From positions 33,986-97,985 of the forward strand of contig JAFTVX010000004.1 of NCBI GenBank assembly GCA_017465575.1: a stretch of DNA of 64,000 nt, given 5' to 3'. The position numbers and the translations under genes are program-made. The DNA comes from Alistipes sp. Its GTDB lineage: Bacteria > Bacteroidota > Bacteroidia > Bacteroidales > Rikenellaceae. A model generated the notes under the pieces. The model saw only the letters and a program-made list of their open reading frames with translations. It ran no database searches and was not told the DNA's origin. The first letter of the stretch is position 1. Every line of letters starts with the position of its first letter. This document shows positions 52,067 to 62,924 of the stretch, piece after piece.

Positions 52067-54903
52067 CGTCGGCAAATCTTTTTGAAATCACAATATTTGC
52101 ACATATCCTCATCCTCGGTTTGACGGAAGGGTGTGCTATAATCGAATAGTTCCTCTAAGGTGGTGTTTAGTTCACTCTCAAACTCCTCGCTAATGTCGCT
52201 ATATCGCTCAACATAGGCGCCTGTGGTGCGGTCGAGGATAAGGGGCGAATAGTCGTCGTTGAGCATCTTCGAGGCGAAGTAGAGCGAAGGGCACGACTCA
52301 AGATTAAACTTGCGGTGCAAAATCATCGAGTAGAGCATCGTTTGGAAGATATTTGACACTCGCTCCTGGGCCTCGCCACGGAAGAGCGACTCCATGCCGT
52401 TGTATTCAAGGTGTGGCGTGTTACCACTCTTGTAGTCAATGATTTGTAGCGAGCCATCTGCCCGACGGTCGATTCTATCAGCACGGCCTGAGAGATTGAC
52501 CATGCGGCCACTTGAAATAGGACATTGCCAATCAACATCCTTCTCCAAACCCGCTATGGTGTAGCCCTCGTTGGCGATGTCGTATCGCATAATACCTCGC
52601 TGGATATACTTGATGATGATATCCCTAACAAGAAGCATATCACCCGAGAACTCCTCGCTACTTAGCTTGCGCGAGTTCATCAGCAGTCGGCACATGGTGT
52701 TATCGACAGCCTTGGCAATAGTGTCGCGGTTGGCTAACTTCTTAATCTCGGCGTTGGGGTTGGCAATCTTCAAGATTGGCGTATATAGCTCCTCCATCGA
52801 CTCATGGAGGATGTTTCCAAAGGTTAGAGCATCAATCGTATCGCTAAGCTCGTCGTTGGTGCGAAGCTTGGCAATAGATGCTAAATAGAATTTTAGCGGG
52901 CACTCCACATAGCGGAAGAGCGCCGTGGGGGATAGACTATGCTCACCCGATGGGTCGAGGTAACGGTTTAATATCTCTTGTTCGTGCTTGCCCTTCGCAA
53001 CCTCGATAGGTGGGTTGTCGTCTAACGATAGGTCGACACCAACAGCCCTCTTTTCAATCTTGTGAGGCGATTCATACTCGAGCTGATAGATGTAGCGGCT
53101 CTGCTCACCTGTAGAACGCTCATCGGCACGCGAACAGTAGAGCATCGTAACACTCTCGGCACGCTGAACGAGGCGGTAGAAATAGTAGGCATACATCGCC
53201 TCGTGCTCCTCGGGTGTAGGCATCGAGTAGGTGGCACGAAGGTTGTAGGGGATAAACGATGACTGCCCTGTCTTGTCGCCAGGGAAGTTATCGTCGGTCA
53301 TCGAGAGTATGATAACATTCTTAAAGTCGAGGTTTCGGGTCTCGAGGATACCCATAATCTGCACACCCTCCAAAGGCTCGCCCTCGTAGGGTATCGACAC
53401 CGTTTGAAGATGACGGCGCAGAAGCGAACAAAAGACATCGATCGAGGGTGTAATGCCGCAGTTCGTGATAGAGAGACGGCACTTCTTGAGTTCGTCGGTA
53501 GCCAATGTTAGATACTCGCCTTGTAGCTCGTCAATAGCGCTAATGGTGGGGGCGAGAAGTGTCAAAATGTTGTCGATGTAGCTGGCCAACGACTCCCAAT
53601 CGCTTGTGCGTTGAAAAATTGCTGATAGTAGCTCATTACCCTGCAATATAGCACTCTCCACCGAGATAAGGTGGTTTGCTACAATGTAGTCGAGGGTACT
53701 CTTTGCCTCGCTTTTTGAATAGTCGGTGATGTAGGGGTGGGTAAGTAGACCGCTCACATCATTGTGGTAAAACATGGTCTCACCATCGCGCTCTCGAGAA
53801 TGGGCTTGTAGCTCGATAAGTCGGTCGATAAAGGTGTAGACCAAAGTGTTCTTGAGCGGATAGCCCATGGTGATATTTACCGTGGGAACGCTCTCGGGTA
53901 GCGAATGCAACAGCGGAACAAGCATATTCTCGTCTGTTAAGACTATCGCTGTGCGCTTATCTCGCTCCTCGGTGGGTAGCTCCTCAAGGAGTTTTGCTAC
54001 ATATTTGCACTGCACGACATTCGACACGCAGGCGATAGAGCGAAACTTCTTAGTTCTCGACTTAAAGCAATCGTGCGAAATGGGCTCGGTGGCGGGGTAG
54101 CGCGATAAATTCTCGCGGAGGAACATGCCCGCCTCGTGGTCGTTATTGGCCACATAGTAGGAGTCGTAATCCCAATAGTATTCAGCACCCTTAGCGCTAC
54201 TCTGCAAGTGGTCAAAGAGCACCTTCTCGCTATCGGATAGCGCATTAAAGCCTGCAACAATATAACGCCTATCGCCCTTTAGCTCCGCATCGCCACTCTT
54301 TAAGCGCACGGCAGCCATGCGATAAATCATACCTGTATAGCCAATGCCCTTGCCGAGAAGTGTTGTGCGGTACTCGTTGTAAATAGCTGGCAGACTACGC
54401 CACACCTTTAAGAAGCGTTGCTTCTGCTCCGTTAGCGAGTCATTGTCGCCAATACTCTTCCAAAACGAGATGATGCGCAACTGTTCGGGGGTGAGGTACG
54501 ACACATCGGCCTCCAACTCCTTAATCTCCTCGATGTTGCGTAGAAGTTGTGAGGCATCGACCATATATTTGTCGATTAGGTCGAAGTCCGAGATAAGCAT
54601 ATCACCCCAAAAATAGAACTTGTCGAACGACTCGCCAGGGTGGTGCTTGACATAGACTTGGTAGAGCTCGGCAATTAGTCGTATGCGCTCGCCGCGCGAT
54701 ATGCCTGCCACCTGCTCCATAATCTCGTCAATCGTGGTCCACGAGGGTTGCCACACGGGCTTAGATGTCGTCTCGGCAATGGCATCTACGAAGAATGTAC
54801 GCGCTCTGAGCGACGGAAACATTATGTCGAGCGACGACAAATCACCCGAATATCTATCAACAAGTATTCGGGCAAGCTCCTTTAAGAATGTGCTGTTAGT
54901 CAT
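52063..54903 (-). CDS. addB: AddB-like nuclease subunit with iron-sulfur staple
   Basis: 946 residues. Helicase-like N-terminal region without a good Walker A (MTNSTFLKELARILVDRYS). C-terminal PD-(D/E)xK nuclease with LQIIDYKSGNTPHL. Cysteines in YVECPLKFYL and the C-terminal CKYCDFKKIC form the family's 4Fe-4S staple. Partner of AddA. Start overlaps the GIN-domain gene stop by 4 bp, so all three belong to one transcript. Confidence 0.94.
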   Translation of the reverse strand: MTNSTFLKELARILVDRYSGDLSSLDIMFPSLRARTFFVDAIAETTSKPVWQPSWTTIDEIMEQVAGISRGERIRLIAELYQVYVKHHPGESFDKFYFWGDMLISDFDLIDKYMVDASQLLRNIEEIKELEADVSYLTPEQLRIISFWKSIGDNDSLTEQKQRFLKVWRSLPAIYNEYRTTLLGKGIGYTGMIYRMAAVRLKSGDAELKGDRRYIVAGFNALSDSEKVLFDHLQSSAKGAEYYWDYDSYYVANNDHEAGMFLRENLSRYPATEPISHDCFKSRTKKFRSIACVSNVVQCKYVAKLLEELPTEERDKRTAIVLTDENMLVPLLHSLPESVPTVNITMGYPLKNTLVYTFIDRLIELQAHSRERDGETMFYHNDVSGLLTHPYITDYSKSEAKSTLDYIVANHLISVESAILQGNELLSAIFQRTSDWESLASYIDNILTLLAPTISAIDELQGEYLTLATDELKKCRLSITNCGITPSIDVFCSLLRRHLQTVSIPYEGEPLEGVQIMGILETRNLDFKNVIILSMTDDNFPGDKTGQSSFIPYNLRATYSMPTPEEHEAMYAYYFYRLVQRAESVTMLYCSRADERSTGEQSRYIYQLEYESPHKIEKRAVGVDLSLDDNPPIEVAKGKHEQEILNRYLDPSGEHSLSPTALFRYVECPLKFYLASIAKLRTNDELSDTIDALTFGNILHESMEELYTPILKIANPNAEIKKLANRDTIAKAVDNTMCRLLMNSRKLSSEEFSGDMLLVRDIIIKYIQRGIMRYDIANEGYTIAGLEKDVDWQCPISSGRMVNLSGRADRIDRRADGSLQIIDYKSGNTPHLEYNGMESLFRGEAQERVSNIFQTMLYSMILHRKFNLESCPSLYFASKMLNDDYSPLILDRTTGAYVERYSDISEEFESELNTTLEELFDYSTPFRQTEDEDMCKYCDFKKICRR

Positions 54904-55622
54904 CGCATAAGAGATATTTCGCCTCCGAATACGGGGATTTCACGACGGAGAATTTCGGGTAGCGACTTATAGTAGACCTTGCCACCAGTGGCGGTCTTGG
55001 CTTGTAGGCGCTGTGTGGCATCAACCTTCGTTACGGCGTTGTGCGACGAAGATACCATTGTAGACATAGTCTCAAGGGCTGATGCGTTGTATTCGGCTGT
55101 CGAAATATCGGCGCTCTGGTAGAGTGCCTTGCCCGAGAGGGTTACATAGCTCTTGCCAGTGACTGAGACCATAAGGTCGAGAACATCAATCTCGGCAGAG
55201 AATGTGGTGCCATTCGATAGTGTGATGTCGAGAAGTGGTGAGGTAAGCACACCCTCGACAATAACGCCAGCCTTGGCGACAGTTATCTCACTAAGGGTGT
55301 TGAAGTATACCTCAACCTCGGTTACGCTCTCGCGTTTAAGGTCGGTGCGTTCACGAATTTTAAGCACGCTATTTTCGACCTCAGCTTCGAACTTCGATGT
55401 ATAAAATCCCTTGGTGTCGTAGACGATGTAGGGTGCTGCGCTCTCGTCAATCTTAATGAGTTTAAGGCGCACAGGTGCGTCAACATCAATAGCAGTAAAG
55501 CTCGCAGTCCACTGCTTGACAGGGTTGCTCGAAGGTGTGGTAACTGTTGTTGTTGCGCCCTCCTGAGCTGTGGCGATAACCATTGTGAGGAGGAGCGATA
55601 TAGTCAATAAAAGCCTTTTCAT
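54900..55622 (-). CDS. GIN-domain (DUF2807) secreted protein
   Basis: 240 residues. Signal peptide ending ATAQ (20). The DUF2807 'head GIN' beta-helix pattern appears as FTAIDVDAPVRLKLI, EVEVYFNTLSEITVAKAGVIV and repeated short strands. These proteins are abundant in Bacteroidetes, the function being unknown (autotransporter-adhesin-like in annotation). Overlaps addB by 4 bp, an unusual operon partner for a repair enzyme. Confidence 0.85.
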   Translation of the reverse strand: MKRLLLTISLLLTMVIATAQEGATTTVTTPSSNPVKQWTASFTAIDVDAPVRLKLIKIDESAAPYIVYDTKGFYTSKFEAEVENSVLKIRERTDLKRESVTEVEVYFNTLSEITVAKAGVIVEGVLTSPLLDITLSNGTTFSAEIDVLDLMVSVTGKSYVTLSGKALYQSADISTAEYNASALETMSTMVSSSHNAVTKVDATQRLQAKTATGGKVYYKSLPEILRREIPVFGGEISLMR

Positions 55623-55729
55623 AACTCGTGCAATTATAGTTTCAAAGCACTAAATTATGAAAAATAAATGGAATCGACAAACTTTCGATGAATTTTATAA
55701 ATAAAATTTAGAATTTGAGCTGTTAAGGA

Positions 55730-56293
55730 CTAATCCATCTTGATAATTGAGTATGTAGCGCCACTGCGACGAGCAGCCTCGATACCTACTGCCGAGTCCT
55801 CGAAAATGATAGTTTCGGAAGGCGATACACCCTCCGACTCCATGGCTTTTAAGAAGCAGTCGGGATAGGGTTTGGGGTGCTCAACATCGTCGCCACAGAT
55901 TATGCCATCAATGCCACTCTCCAACTTCAAGTATTGCATTACATTGGCAATATTGTCACGATGTCCAGTTGATACAATCCATACTTTAACTCCTGTCGTT
56001 CGTTGCATCTGACACCACGCCCAAAGTGGCTCATTAAGTTTGACTGTTGAGAAATAGTTGGGGTAGAGTTCGACTTTGCGTTGGCGTAGGTGCTTGATTC
56101 TCTCGGGGGCGCTAACGCCCACCATGCGCATAAACTCGGGGCAACGAACACCGAAATAACGCGATAGATACTCCTCCTTGGTGATGTGAATATTCGCCTC
56201 TTTGAGGGTAGCAATATAGGCCAACGCATTGGCCTCTCGAGTGTCGACCAATGTGCCGTCAAAGTCAAGTAGAATTAACTTTAATTGAGCCAT
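55730..56293 (-). CDS. HAD-superfamily hydrolase (beta-phosphoglucomutase-like)
   Basis: 187 residues from the ATG at 56293 (MAQLKLILLDFDG), one base past the M23 stop. Motif I LLDFDGTLVDT, motif II IVSTGH, motif III KPYPDCFLKAM and motif IV FEDSAVGIEAARRSG. Subclass I cap. Acts on a phosphorylated metabolite; substrate not deduced. Confidence 0.92.
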   Translation of the reverse strand: MAQLKLILLDFDGTLVDTREANALAYIATLKEANIHITKEEYLSRYFGVRCPEFMRMVGVSAPERIKHLRQRKVELYPNYFSTVKLNEPLWAWCQMQRTTGVKVWIVSTGHRDNIANVMQYLKLESGIDGIICGDDVEHPKPYPDCFLKAMESEGVSPSETIIFEDSAVGIEAARRSGATYSIIKMD

Positions 56294-56294
56294 A

Positions 56295-57239
56295 CTAATC
56301 GAATGATTGCATGCTTGATAGCGCAATGCGAATGATGCGCTGATACTCCTCGGGCGAGAGCTCCATAAAGAAGTAGTGTACAGGGTCTACGCGGGTATCT
56401 CGATAAATCACCTCGTAGTGCAAATGGGGAACAAACGAGAGACCCGAGTTGCCCGACGAAGCGATGATGTCGCCACGCTTAACTTGCGCGCCCTTCTTTA
56501 CGCGGATATCTAAGAGGTGGCTATATGATGTCTCGTAGCCGTTGCCGTGGTCGATGGTGATTGCTTTGCCGTGGGTGGAGTTCTTTTCCGAGAGCGACTT
56601 TACAACGCCGTCTGCCGTGGCAAAAACTGCCGTTCCCTCGGGGACCAAATAGTCTACGCCATGATGCTCACGCATAGTGCGGTGGAAGGGGTTGATAAGG
56701 GGCTTTTTGCCTGCTGCAAGGAGCGTTAGTTGCTTATTGTTGACAGGTTGTATTGAGGGTATGCAATCGTCTGATAGTGCGGTTGTTGTGATAGCATAGC
56801 TCAAATCGTCGTATGAGGCAAGAAGTTTGTCGCGTTTGTGGTCTGCCGACGATAGATAACCATCTAACATATCAAGCAGCTCATCGTCGCTCATATCAAT
56901 AAGTTCACGGTGAAGCTCGTGGCGCTCGTTGCTATAACCTGTATTAAGGTCGTAGGGGTTGGATTCGAACAACTTACGGAATACATTCTCATCGCGTGCC
57001 GAAACATTTTCCAATACCATCGCTAATGAGTCGTAGCGCTCGACAAGGTTGTTGTAGGCATCACGCTTTAAGTCGTTGGTTTTGCGCAACGATGCCTCCT
57101 TGGGCATATTCACAACGAACGATATTATTACCGACCAGATGAGCACCATTCCTACCCATGTGAGCACACGGATAGCAACTGGAGTTATACGATTCCAGAA
57201 ACTTGACTCTTTGGTTGATATATCTTTTCTAATCTTCAT
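56295..57239 (-). CDS. M23 peptidase with N-terminal TM helix and coiled coil
   Basis: 314 residues. One TM helix (about 20-45, VLTWVGMVLIWSVIISFVVNM), a coiled-coil stretch (50-150), then a LytM domain: HHGVDYLVP (zinc His and Asp), ITIDHGNGYETSYSHL and VPHLHYEVIY (HxH). It is expected to hydrolyse peptidoglycan cross-links or to act at the divisome. It is a paralogue of the upstream gene; the pair is 8 nt apart. Confidence 0.93.
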   Translation of the reverse strand: MKIRKDISTKESSFWNRITPVAIRVLTWVGMVLIWSVIISFVVNMPKEASLRKTNDLKRDAYNNLVERYDSLAMVLENVSARDENVFRKLFESNPYDLNTGYSNERHELHRELIDMSDDELLDMLDGYLSSADHKRDKLLASYDDLSYAITTTALSDDCIPSIQPVNNKQLTLLAAGKKPLINPFHRTMREHHGVDYLVPEGTAVFATADGVVKSLSEKNSTHGKAITIDHGNGYETSYSHLLDIRVKKGAQVKRGDIIASSGNSGLSFVPHLHYEVIYRDTRVDPVHYFFMELSPEEYQRIIRIALSSMQSFD

Positions 57240-57247
57240 TTCATTAG

Positions 57248-58222
57248 TTATTTACCCTCGCTTAACTGCTCCATAAGGTCGATGTATGCCTCGGGGGTCA
57301 TATCCTTGTTGAAATAGTGGATAGGGTTAACCGTATTGTTGCGGTAGCGCACCTCGTAGTGAAGGTGTGCGCCCGATGAAACGCCAGTATTGCCGACCTC
57401 GCCAATAACCTGACCACGGGTTACGCTATCGCCCTCGATAACAAACATCTTCGATAGGTGTCCATAGCGTGTCTTGTAGCCAAAGCCGTGGTTAATCTCG
57501 ATAAGCTGACCGTAGCCAGGTCGCCACTTTGCCTCCGATATTACGCCATTACCCGTGGCATAGACGGGTGTGCCCTTGGGCGCCGAGAGGTCGACACCTT
57601 CGTGCATTCGCCATGTGCCATATCGAGGGTGCATACGCATTCCGTAGAGGCTGCTCACATACTTCAGCTTTGTGCGGTCGATAGGCCAGATAGCGGGAAT
57701 AACGGTCGAGAACTCCTCCTTGTGTTCGGCCAACTCCTGCGTATCGTCGAGAGATAGCGAAGCGTAGTAGATATTTCGCATCAGGCGATCCATCTTACGA
57801 TAGGTCTCCTTGACGATGTTTTGGCTAAGCTCTGCGTATTTGGCATCGGGGTAGTCGCTATATACCTGTGGGATATTTAGCGTATCGACGCCGAGCAAGG
57901 GACGATAGACAAAGTGGTCGCGGTGGCGAATCTCGCCAAGAAGGTTCTCGGCAATCGAAATTTTCTCTTGGAGAATTTCGTATTGGCGGTCGATGCGTAG
58001 GCCATCACGGATGATAAATGCCGACTTTGGAGTGTCGAGAAACATCGAGATAAGGAAGTTGCATGCGAGGGCAATAAGCAGTGTTGCAACAATCTGAATG
58101 GCTATACGACGCCCCTTCGACTTGTGCTTTCGCACCTTTCGAACAGATTCGGGTGTTGTATGTTCTCTCTCGTTCTGCATTAGTCGAACAAAATTATCAA
58201 AATTTTCTCTATAACGATGCAA
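57248..58222 (-). CDS. M23 peptidase, paralogue of the neighbour
   Basis: 324 residues from the ATG at 58222; an ATG at 58180 (MQNEREH) is possible and would respect the promoter at 58220-58251. One TM helix (about 43-65), coiled coil (80-150), LytM domain with HEGVDLSAP, IEINHGFGYKTRYGHL and GAHLHYEVRY. Cell-wall hydrolase or regulator, upstream of the second M23 gene and the HAD gene. Confidence 0.93.
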   Translation of the reverse strand: MHRYRENFDNFVRLMQNEREHTTPESVRKVRKHKSKGRRIAIQIVATLLIALACNFLISMFLDTPKSAFIIRDGLRIDRQYEILQEKISIAENLLGEIRHRDHFVYRPLLGVDTLNIPQVYSDYPDAKYAELSQNIVKETYRKMDRLMRNIYYASLSLDDTQELAEHKEEFSTVIPAIWPIDRTKLKYVSSLYGMRMHPRYGTWRMHEGVDLSAPKGTPVYATGNGVISEAKWRPGYGQLIEINHGFGYKTRYGHLSKMFVIEGDSVTRGQVIGEVGNTGVSSGAHLHYEVRYRNNTVNPIHYFNKDMTPEAYIDLMEQLSEGK

Positions 58223-58251
58223 AATTAAAGTAAATTGTGTAATTTTGCAAC
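58216..58251. promoter_or_regulatory. Overlapping divergent promoters for alaS and the M23 operon
   Basis: CAAAATTA (58220-58227) is a minus-strand -7 box TAATTTTG with GTTG at 58248-58251 (20-nt spacer). TAATTTTG (58240-58247) is a plus-strand -7 box with GATG at 58216-58219 (20-nt spacer). Each -7 box lies next to the other's -33 position. Confidence 0.55.
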
Positions 58252-58291
58252 CGCGTAATAAATATAGGTAATAATTAAATAAAAAATAGAT

Positions 58292-60907
58292 ATGAATTCA
58301 AACGAAACAAGACAAGCCTTTTTGGACTTTTTCCGTACGAAGCAGCACGAGATTGTAGCTTCGGCACCGATGGTCGTGAAGAATGACCCCACGCTGATGT
58401 TTACCAATGCTGGTATGAACCAGTTCAAGGATATCTTCCTTGGTAATGCACCCCGCAAGTGGCCTCGCGTAGCCGATACTCAGAAGTGTTTGCGTGTGTC
58501 GGGTAAGCACAACGACTTGGAGGAGGTAGGCCACGACACCTACCACCACACCATGTTCGAGATGCTCGGCAACTGGTCGTATGGCGACTACTTCAAGAAG
58601 GAGGCTATCGAGTGGGCGTGGGAGTTGCTCACCGAGGTATACAAGCTCGACAAGAGCCGTATGTATGCTACCGTATTTGAGGGTAGCGAGGAGGATGGCG
58701 TTGCCTTCGATCAGGAGGCTTTCGACTACTGGAAGCAGTTCTTGCCCGAGGACCACATCATCCGTGGTAACAAGAAGGATAACTTCTGGGAGATGGGCGA
58801 GACTGGTCCTTGCGGTCCTTGTAGCGAGATTCACTACGACCTTCGCGACGAGGAGGAGGTAGCAAAGATTCCTGGCCGTGAGATGGTAAATATGAGCCAC
58901 CCTCAGGTTATCGAGATTTGGAACCTTGTATTTATGCAGTTCAACCGCAAGGCTAATGGCTCGTTGGAGCCCCTGCCTGCAAAGAATGTAGATACCGGTA
59001 TGGGCTTCGAGCGCTTGTGTATGATTCTTCAGGGCAAGAAGTCGAACTACGATACCGATGTGTTCCAGCCTACGATTGCTCGCATCGCAGCACTCTCGGG
59101 TAAGGAGTATGGCAAGGATGAGAAGGCGGATGTTGCTATGCGTGTTATCGCCGACCACTTGCGTGCTATCTCGTTCTCGATTGCCGATGGTCAGCTCCCC
59201 GCAAACGCTAAGGCTGGTTATGTTATCCGCCGTATCTTGCGCCGTGCAGTGCGTTATGGCTACACATACCTTGGCTTCACCGAACCCTTTATCTGCAAGC
59301 TCGTTGATGGCCTCGTTAAGCAGATGGGGCACCAGTTCCCCGAGTTGGTTGCTCAGCAGACACTCATCGAGCGTGTTATCGAGGAGGAGGAGGCATCATT
59401 CCTCCGTACCCTCGCTACGGGTATCAACCTCTTGGAAGGCGTAATCAAGAAGTCGGCAGGTGGCAAGATTTCGGGTAAGGATGCCTTTGTTTTGTATGAT
59501 ACCTACGGCTTCCCCATCGACCTTACGGAGCTTATCGCCAAGGAGCAGGGCGTTGAGGTCGATATCGAGGAGTTTGAGAAGGAGTTGCAGGTGCAGAAGG
59601 AGCGTTCGCGTAATGCTGCACAGCAGGATATCGACGACTGGCAGGAGATTATCTCTATCAAGGAGAGCGAGTTTATCGGCTACGACAACCTTGAGGCAGA
59701 TGTCCGCATCGCTCGCTATCGTCGTGTAAAGAGCAAGAACAACACCTCGTATCAGCTTGTATTCGACCACACCCCATTCTATGGTAACTCGGGTGGTCAG
59801 ATTGGTGATATCGGCTATATCGCAAATGCTAACGAGAAGATTGAGATTGTCGCTACCGAGAAGGAGAACGGTCTTATTATCCATATCGCTAAGCAGTTGC
59901 CCGAGAACCCCGCTGCGGAGTTCCACGCAGTGGTAGATGCTGATGCTCGTCAGAAGGCTGCTAACAACCACACGGCAACCCACCTTGTAGACTACGCTTT
60001 GCGCACTGTGCTTGGCTCACATGTTGAGCAGAAGGGCTCGATGGTTACGCCTCAGGGCTTGCGCTTCGACTTCTCGCACTTCCAGAAGGTGACTGCCGAG
60101 GAGCTTCGTGAGGTGGAGCGCTTGGTGAACAAGCTTATCCGCCAGAACTATCCCTTGGTTGAGAACCGTGAGGCTACTATGGCAGAGGCAGAGGCTGCAG
60201 GTGCTATCATGCTCTTTGGTGAGAAGTATGGCGACAAGGTGCGTATCGTGAACTTCGGTCCTTCGACCGAGCTTTGCGGTGGTACTCACACCTCGGCAAC
60301 AGGTACTATCGGCCTCTTCAAGATTGTGTCGGAGAGCGCTATCTCGGCTGGTGTACGCCGTATCGAGGCTGTTACAAGCGAGGCTGCAGAGGCTTTGGTA
60401 TATGCTGCACAGGATGTGATTCTCTCGCTTGAGCAGCTTGTTCACAACCCCAAGGTTGTTCAGGCTGTCGAGAAGATGATTGAGTCGAACGATGCTCTTG
60501 GTCGTGAGGTTACGGAGATGCGTAAGGAGAAGGTGGCACAGCTCGCCGAGACCCTTGCAACAGCTACCCCTAAGACCGATGGTTTCACGCTTATCGCACG
60601 CACTGCTGCCCACACTCCCGAGTTGATGAAGGATTTGGCATTTGGCTTGCGTCAGCGTGTTTCAGAGCGCCTCGTTATGGTTGTCGGTAACCTCCACGAG
60701 GGTAAGCCTACGCTTAATGTAATGCTCTCTGACGATGTTGTCGCTATGGGTGCAGATGCAGGTGCTACGGTTCGTGAGGCTGCGAAGTTGATGAACGGCG
60801 GTGGCGGTGGTCAGAAGCACTATGCTATGGCCGGTGGTAAGAATGCCGAGGGCTTGCAGGCAGCGGTAGACAAGGCCGTAGAGATTATTATGTCGAAGAT
60901 TAAGTAA
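58292..60907 (+). CDS. alaS: Alanyl-tRNA synthetase
   Basis: 871 residues. Class II core with [69 protein letters not shown] and GMGFERL. Editing domain with [11 protein letters not shown] and [14 protein letters not shown] (zinc ligands). C-terminal tail ([14 protein letters not shown]). Charges tRNA-Ala. Twenty-five nt before gpmI. Confidence 0.98.
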   Translation: MNSNETRQAFLDFFRTKQHEIVASAPMVVKNDPTLMFTNAGMNQFKDIFLGNAPRKWPRVADTQKCLRVSGKHNDLEEVGHDTYHHTMFEMLGNWSYGDYFKKEAIEWAWELLTEVYKLDKSRMYATVFEGSEEDGVAFDQEAFDYWKQFLPEDHIIRGNKKDNFWEMGETGPCGPCSEIHYDLRDEEEVAKIPGREMVNMSHPQVIEIWNLVFMQFNRKANGSLEPLPAKNVDTGMGFERLCMILQGKKSNYDTDVFQPTIARIAALSGKEYGKDEKADVAMRVIADHLRAISFSIADGQLPANAKAGYVIRRILRRAVRYGYTYLGFTEPFICKLVDGLVKQMGHQFPELVAQQTLIERVIEEEEASFLRTLATGINLLEGVIKKSAGGKISGKDAFVLYDTYGFPIDLTELIAKEQGVEVDIEEFEKELQVQKERSRNAAQQDIDDWQEIISIKESEFIGYDNLEADVRIARYRRVKSKNNTSYQLVFDHTPFYGNSGGQIGDIGYIANANEKIEIVATEKENGLIIHIAKQLPENPAAEFHAVVDADARQKAANNHTATHLVDYALRTVLGSHVEQKGSMVTPQGLRFDFSHFQKVTAEELREVERLVNKLIRQNYPLVENREATMAEAEAAGAIMLFGEKYGDKVRIVNFGPSTELCGGTHTSATGTIGLFKIVSESAISAGVRRIEAVTSEAAEALVYAAQDVILSLEQLVHNPKVVQAVEKMIESNDALGREVTEMRKEKVAQLAETLATATPKTDGFTLIARTAAHTPELMKDLAFGLRQRVSERLVMVVGNLHEGKPTLNVMLSDDVVAMGADAGATVREAAKLMNGGGGGQKHYAMAGGKNAEGLQAAVDKAVEIIMSKIK

Positions 60908-60932
60908 AATTTAAGTTGAGAACTATAAGATT

Positions 60933-62459
60933 ATGAGCAATAAGGTTTTATTGATGATTTTAGATGGTTGGGGTAATGGCGACCACTCAAAGTCGGATGT
61001 TATCTACTCGACCAATCCCGAATATATCAACGCAATGACTGCGGCATATCCTCACGCCGAGTTGAAGACCGACGGTGAGAATGTAGGTTTGCCCGAGGGT
61101 CAGATGGGTAACTCGGAGGTAGGTCACCTCAATATCGGTGCTGGCCGTGTTGTTTACCAGGACTTGGTGAAGATTAATCGTGCTTGCCGCGACAACTCTA
61201 TCTTGGAGAACAAGGAGATTGTAGGCGCCTTTGAGTATGCAAAGCAGAATGGTGTGAATGTTCACTTTATGGGTCTTGTGTCGGATGGTGGCGTTCACTC
61301 ATCGCTCGACCACCTCTTCAAGCTCTGCGATATCTCGAAGCACTACGGCATCGAGAATACCTTCGTTCACTGCTTTATGGATGGTCGTGATACCGACCCC
61401 CGTAGCGGTAAGGGCTTTATCGCCGCTTTGGAGGAGCATATGGCAAAGTCGACCGGTAAGATTGCATCTATCATTGGTCGCTACTATGCTATGGACCGCG
61501 ATAAGCGTTGGGAGCGTGTTAAGATTGCTTACGACCAGCTCGTAGAGGGCGTTGGCGAGAAGTCGACAAATATGGTCGAGGCTATGCAGAAGTCTTACGA
61601 CGAGGGTGTTACCGATGAGTTTGTTAAGCCTATCGTGAATGTTGACTCGGAGGGTAACGCTATCGGCACCATCAAGCCTAACGATGTTGTTATCTTCTTC
61701 AACTATCGTAACGACCGTGCTAAGGAGCTTACCATCGTGCTCACTCAGCAGGATATGCCCGAGGAGGGTATGCACACTATGCCTTTGTACTACTGCTGTA
61801 TGACCCCCTACGATGCAAAGTTCGAGGGCTTGCACATCCTCTTCGATAAGGACAATGTGCCCAACACCATTGGTGAGTACATCGCAAACCAGGGCTTGAA
61901 GCAGTTGCGTATTGCCGAGACAGAGAAGTATGCCCATGTGACATTCTTCCTTAACGGTGGCCGTGAGGATAAGTTCGCCGAGGAGGATCGTATCCTCGTT
62001 GCTTCGCCCAAGGTTGCCACCTACGACCTTCAGCCTGAGATGTCGGCATACGAGGTTAAGGATAAGTTGGTAGAGGCTCTCGGCGAGCAGAAGTACGACT
62101 TTATCTGCCTTAACTTCGCAAATGGCGATATGGTTGGCCACACTGGCGTATATGAGGCTATCGAGAAGGCTGTAAAGGCTGTTGATGAGTGCGTTAAGGA
62201 TGTTGTTGAGGCTGCCAAGGCTAACGGCTACGAGGTTGTGCAGATTGCTGACCACGGTAATGCCGATAACGCTGTTAATCCTGATGGCACACCCAATACT
62301 GCACACTCACTCAACCCCGTGCCTATCGTGGTTGTATCGGATAGGGTAGCGAAGGTTAAAGATGGTATCTTGGCAGATGTTGCGCCTACCGTTCTCGACC
62401 TTATGGGCTTGCCCAAGCCTGCAGAAATGTCGGGTGAGTCGCTTGTTGAGTACAAGTAA
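60933..62459 (+). CDS. gpmI: 2,3-bisphosphoglycerate-independent phosphoglycerate mutase
   Basis: 508 residues. Metal and nucleophile motif [13 protein letters not shown] with Ser61, [11 protein letters not shown] at the N-terminus, [36 protein letters not shown] and the C-terminal [21 protein letters not shown]. Interconverts 3- and 2-phosphoglycerate in glycolysis/gluconeogenesis using Mn2+. Its stop codon is inside a nested palindrome. Confidence 0.97.
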   Translation: MSNKVLLMILDGWGNGDHSKSDVIYSTNPEYINAMTAAYPHAELKTDGENVGLPEGQMGNSEVGHLNIGAGRVVYQDLVKINRACRDNSILENKEIVGAFEYAKQNGVNVHFMGLVSDGGVHSSLDHLFKLCDISKHYGIENTFVHCFMDGRDTDPRSGKGFIAALEEHMAKSTGKIASIIGRYYAMDRDKRWERVKIAYDQLVEGVGEKSTNMVEAMQKSYDEGVTDEFVKPIVNVDSEGNAIGTIKPNDVVIFFNYRNDRAKELTIVLTQQDMPEEGMHTMPLYYCCMTPYDAKFEGLHILFDKDNVPNTIGEYIANQGLKQLRIAETEKYAHVTFFLNGGREDKFAEEDRILVASPKVATYDLQPEMSAYEVKDKLVEALGEQKYDFICLNFANGDMVGHTGVYEAIEKAVKAVDECVKDVVEAAKANGYEVVQIADHGNADNAVNPDGTPNTAHSLNPVPIVVVSDRVAKVKDGILADVAPTVLDLMGLPKPAEMSGESLVEYK

Positions 62460-62583
62460 TTTGTCGTGATAGCGGCGCTACTGCGACGCTTCAGTCAAAA
62501 TGGCGAATGGGAAATACGCTTGGTATGTCCCATCCGCCATTTTTCGTGTCAGCGCCACATTAGCACCACTCTGACGACAAATT
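62458..62583. repeat. 126-bp nested palindrome after gpmI
   Basis: Outer arms AATTTGTCGT/ACGACAAATT (62458-62467 and 62574-62583). A middle GGCGCT/AGCGCC pairing. The inner 15-bp stem has one mismatch (AAAATGGCG... with ...CGCCATTTT). Same position relative to the stop codon, near-identical outer arms and the same size as the element after mmdB; inner sequences differ. Confidence 0.8.
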
Positions 62584-62652
62584 TTGGTTGTACAGGCCTT
62601 ACGGGTATAACTTCCGCTAATACGCCTATAAGAAAGTATGATTGGTTTTATG

Positions 62653-62682
62653 ATTGTATATTAGAAAATCTTATTACCTTTG
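62653..62682 (+). promoter_or_regulatory. Promoter of rubredoxin
   Basis: ATTG (62653-62656), 18-nt spacer, TACCTTTG (62675-62682), 48 nt before the ATG. Confidence 0.6.
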
Positions 62683-62730
62683 CACCAGAAACAAGAACTA
62701 AAAAGATTTTTAATAACGACTAAAACTAAT

Positions 62731-62901
62731 ATGACTATGGATAAGACTAAGTATACTTGTATGCCTTGTGGTTGGACTTATGACCCCGAGAAGGGCGACC
62801 CCGAGAATGGTATCGCACCTGGCACATCGTTTGATGAGTTGCCCGATGATTGGACTTGCCCTGTATGTGGCGTAGGCAAGCAACTATTTGATAAGGAGTA
62901 A
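62731..62901 (+). CDS. Rubredoxin
   Basis: 56 residues from the ATG at 62731 ([10 protein letters not shown]); 62737 is an alternative. Two Cys-x-x-Cys knuckles, [23 protein letters not shown] and [12 protein letters not shown], bind one Fe. The small electron carrier probably serves peroxide/oxygen detoxification in this anaerobe. Followed by the mini winged-helix gene in the same transcript. Confidence 0.96.
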   Translation: MTMDKTKYTCMPCGWTYDPEKGDPENGIAPGTSFDELPDDWTCPVCGVGKQLFDKE

Positions 62902-62924
62902 ATTAACTTTAAAATATTACAACT

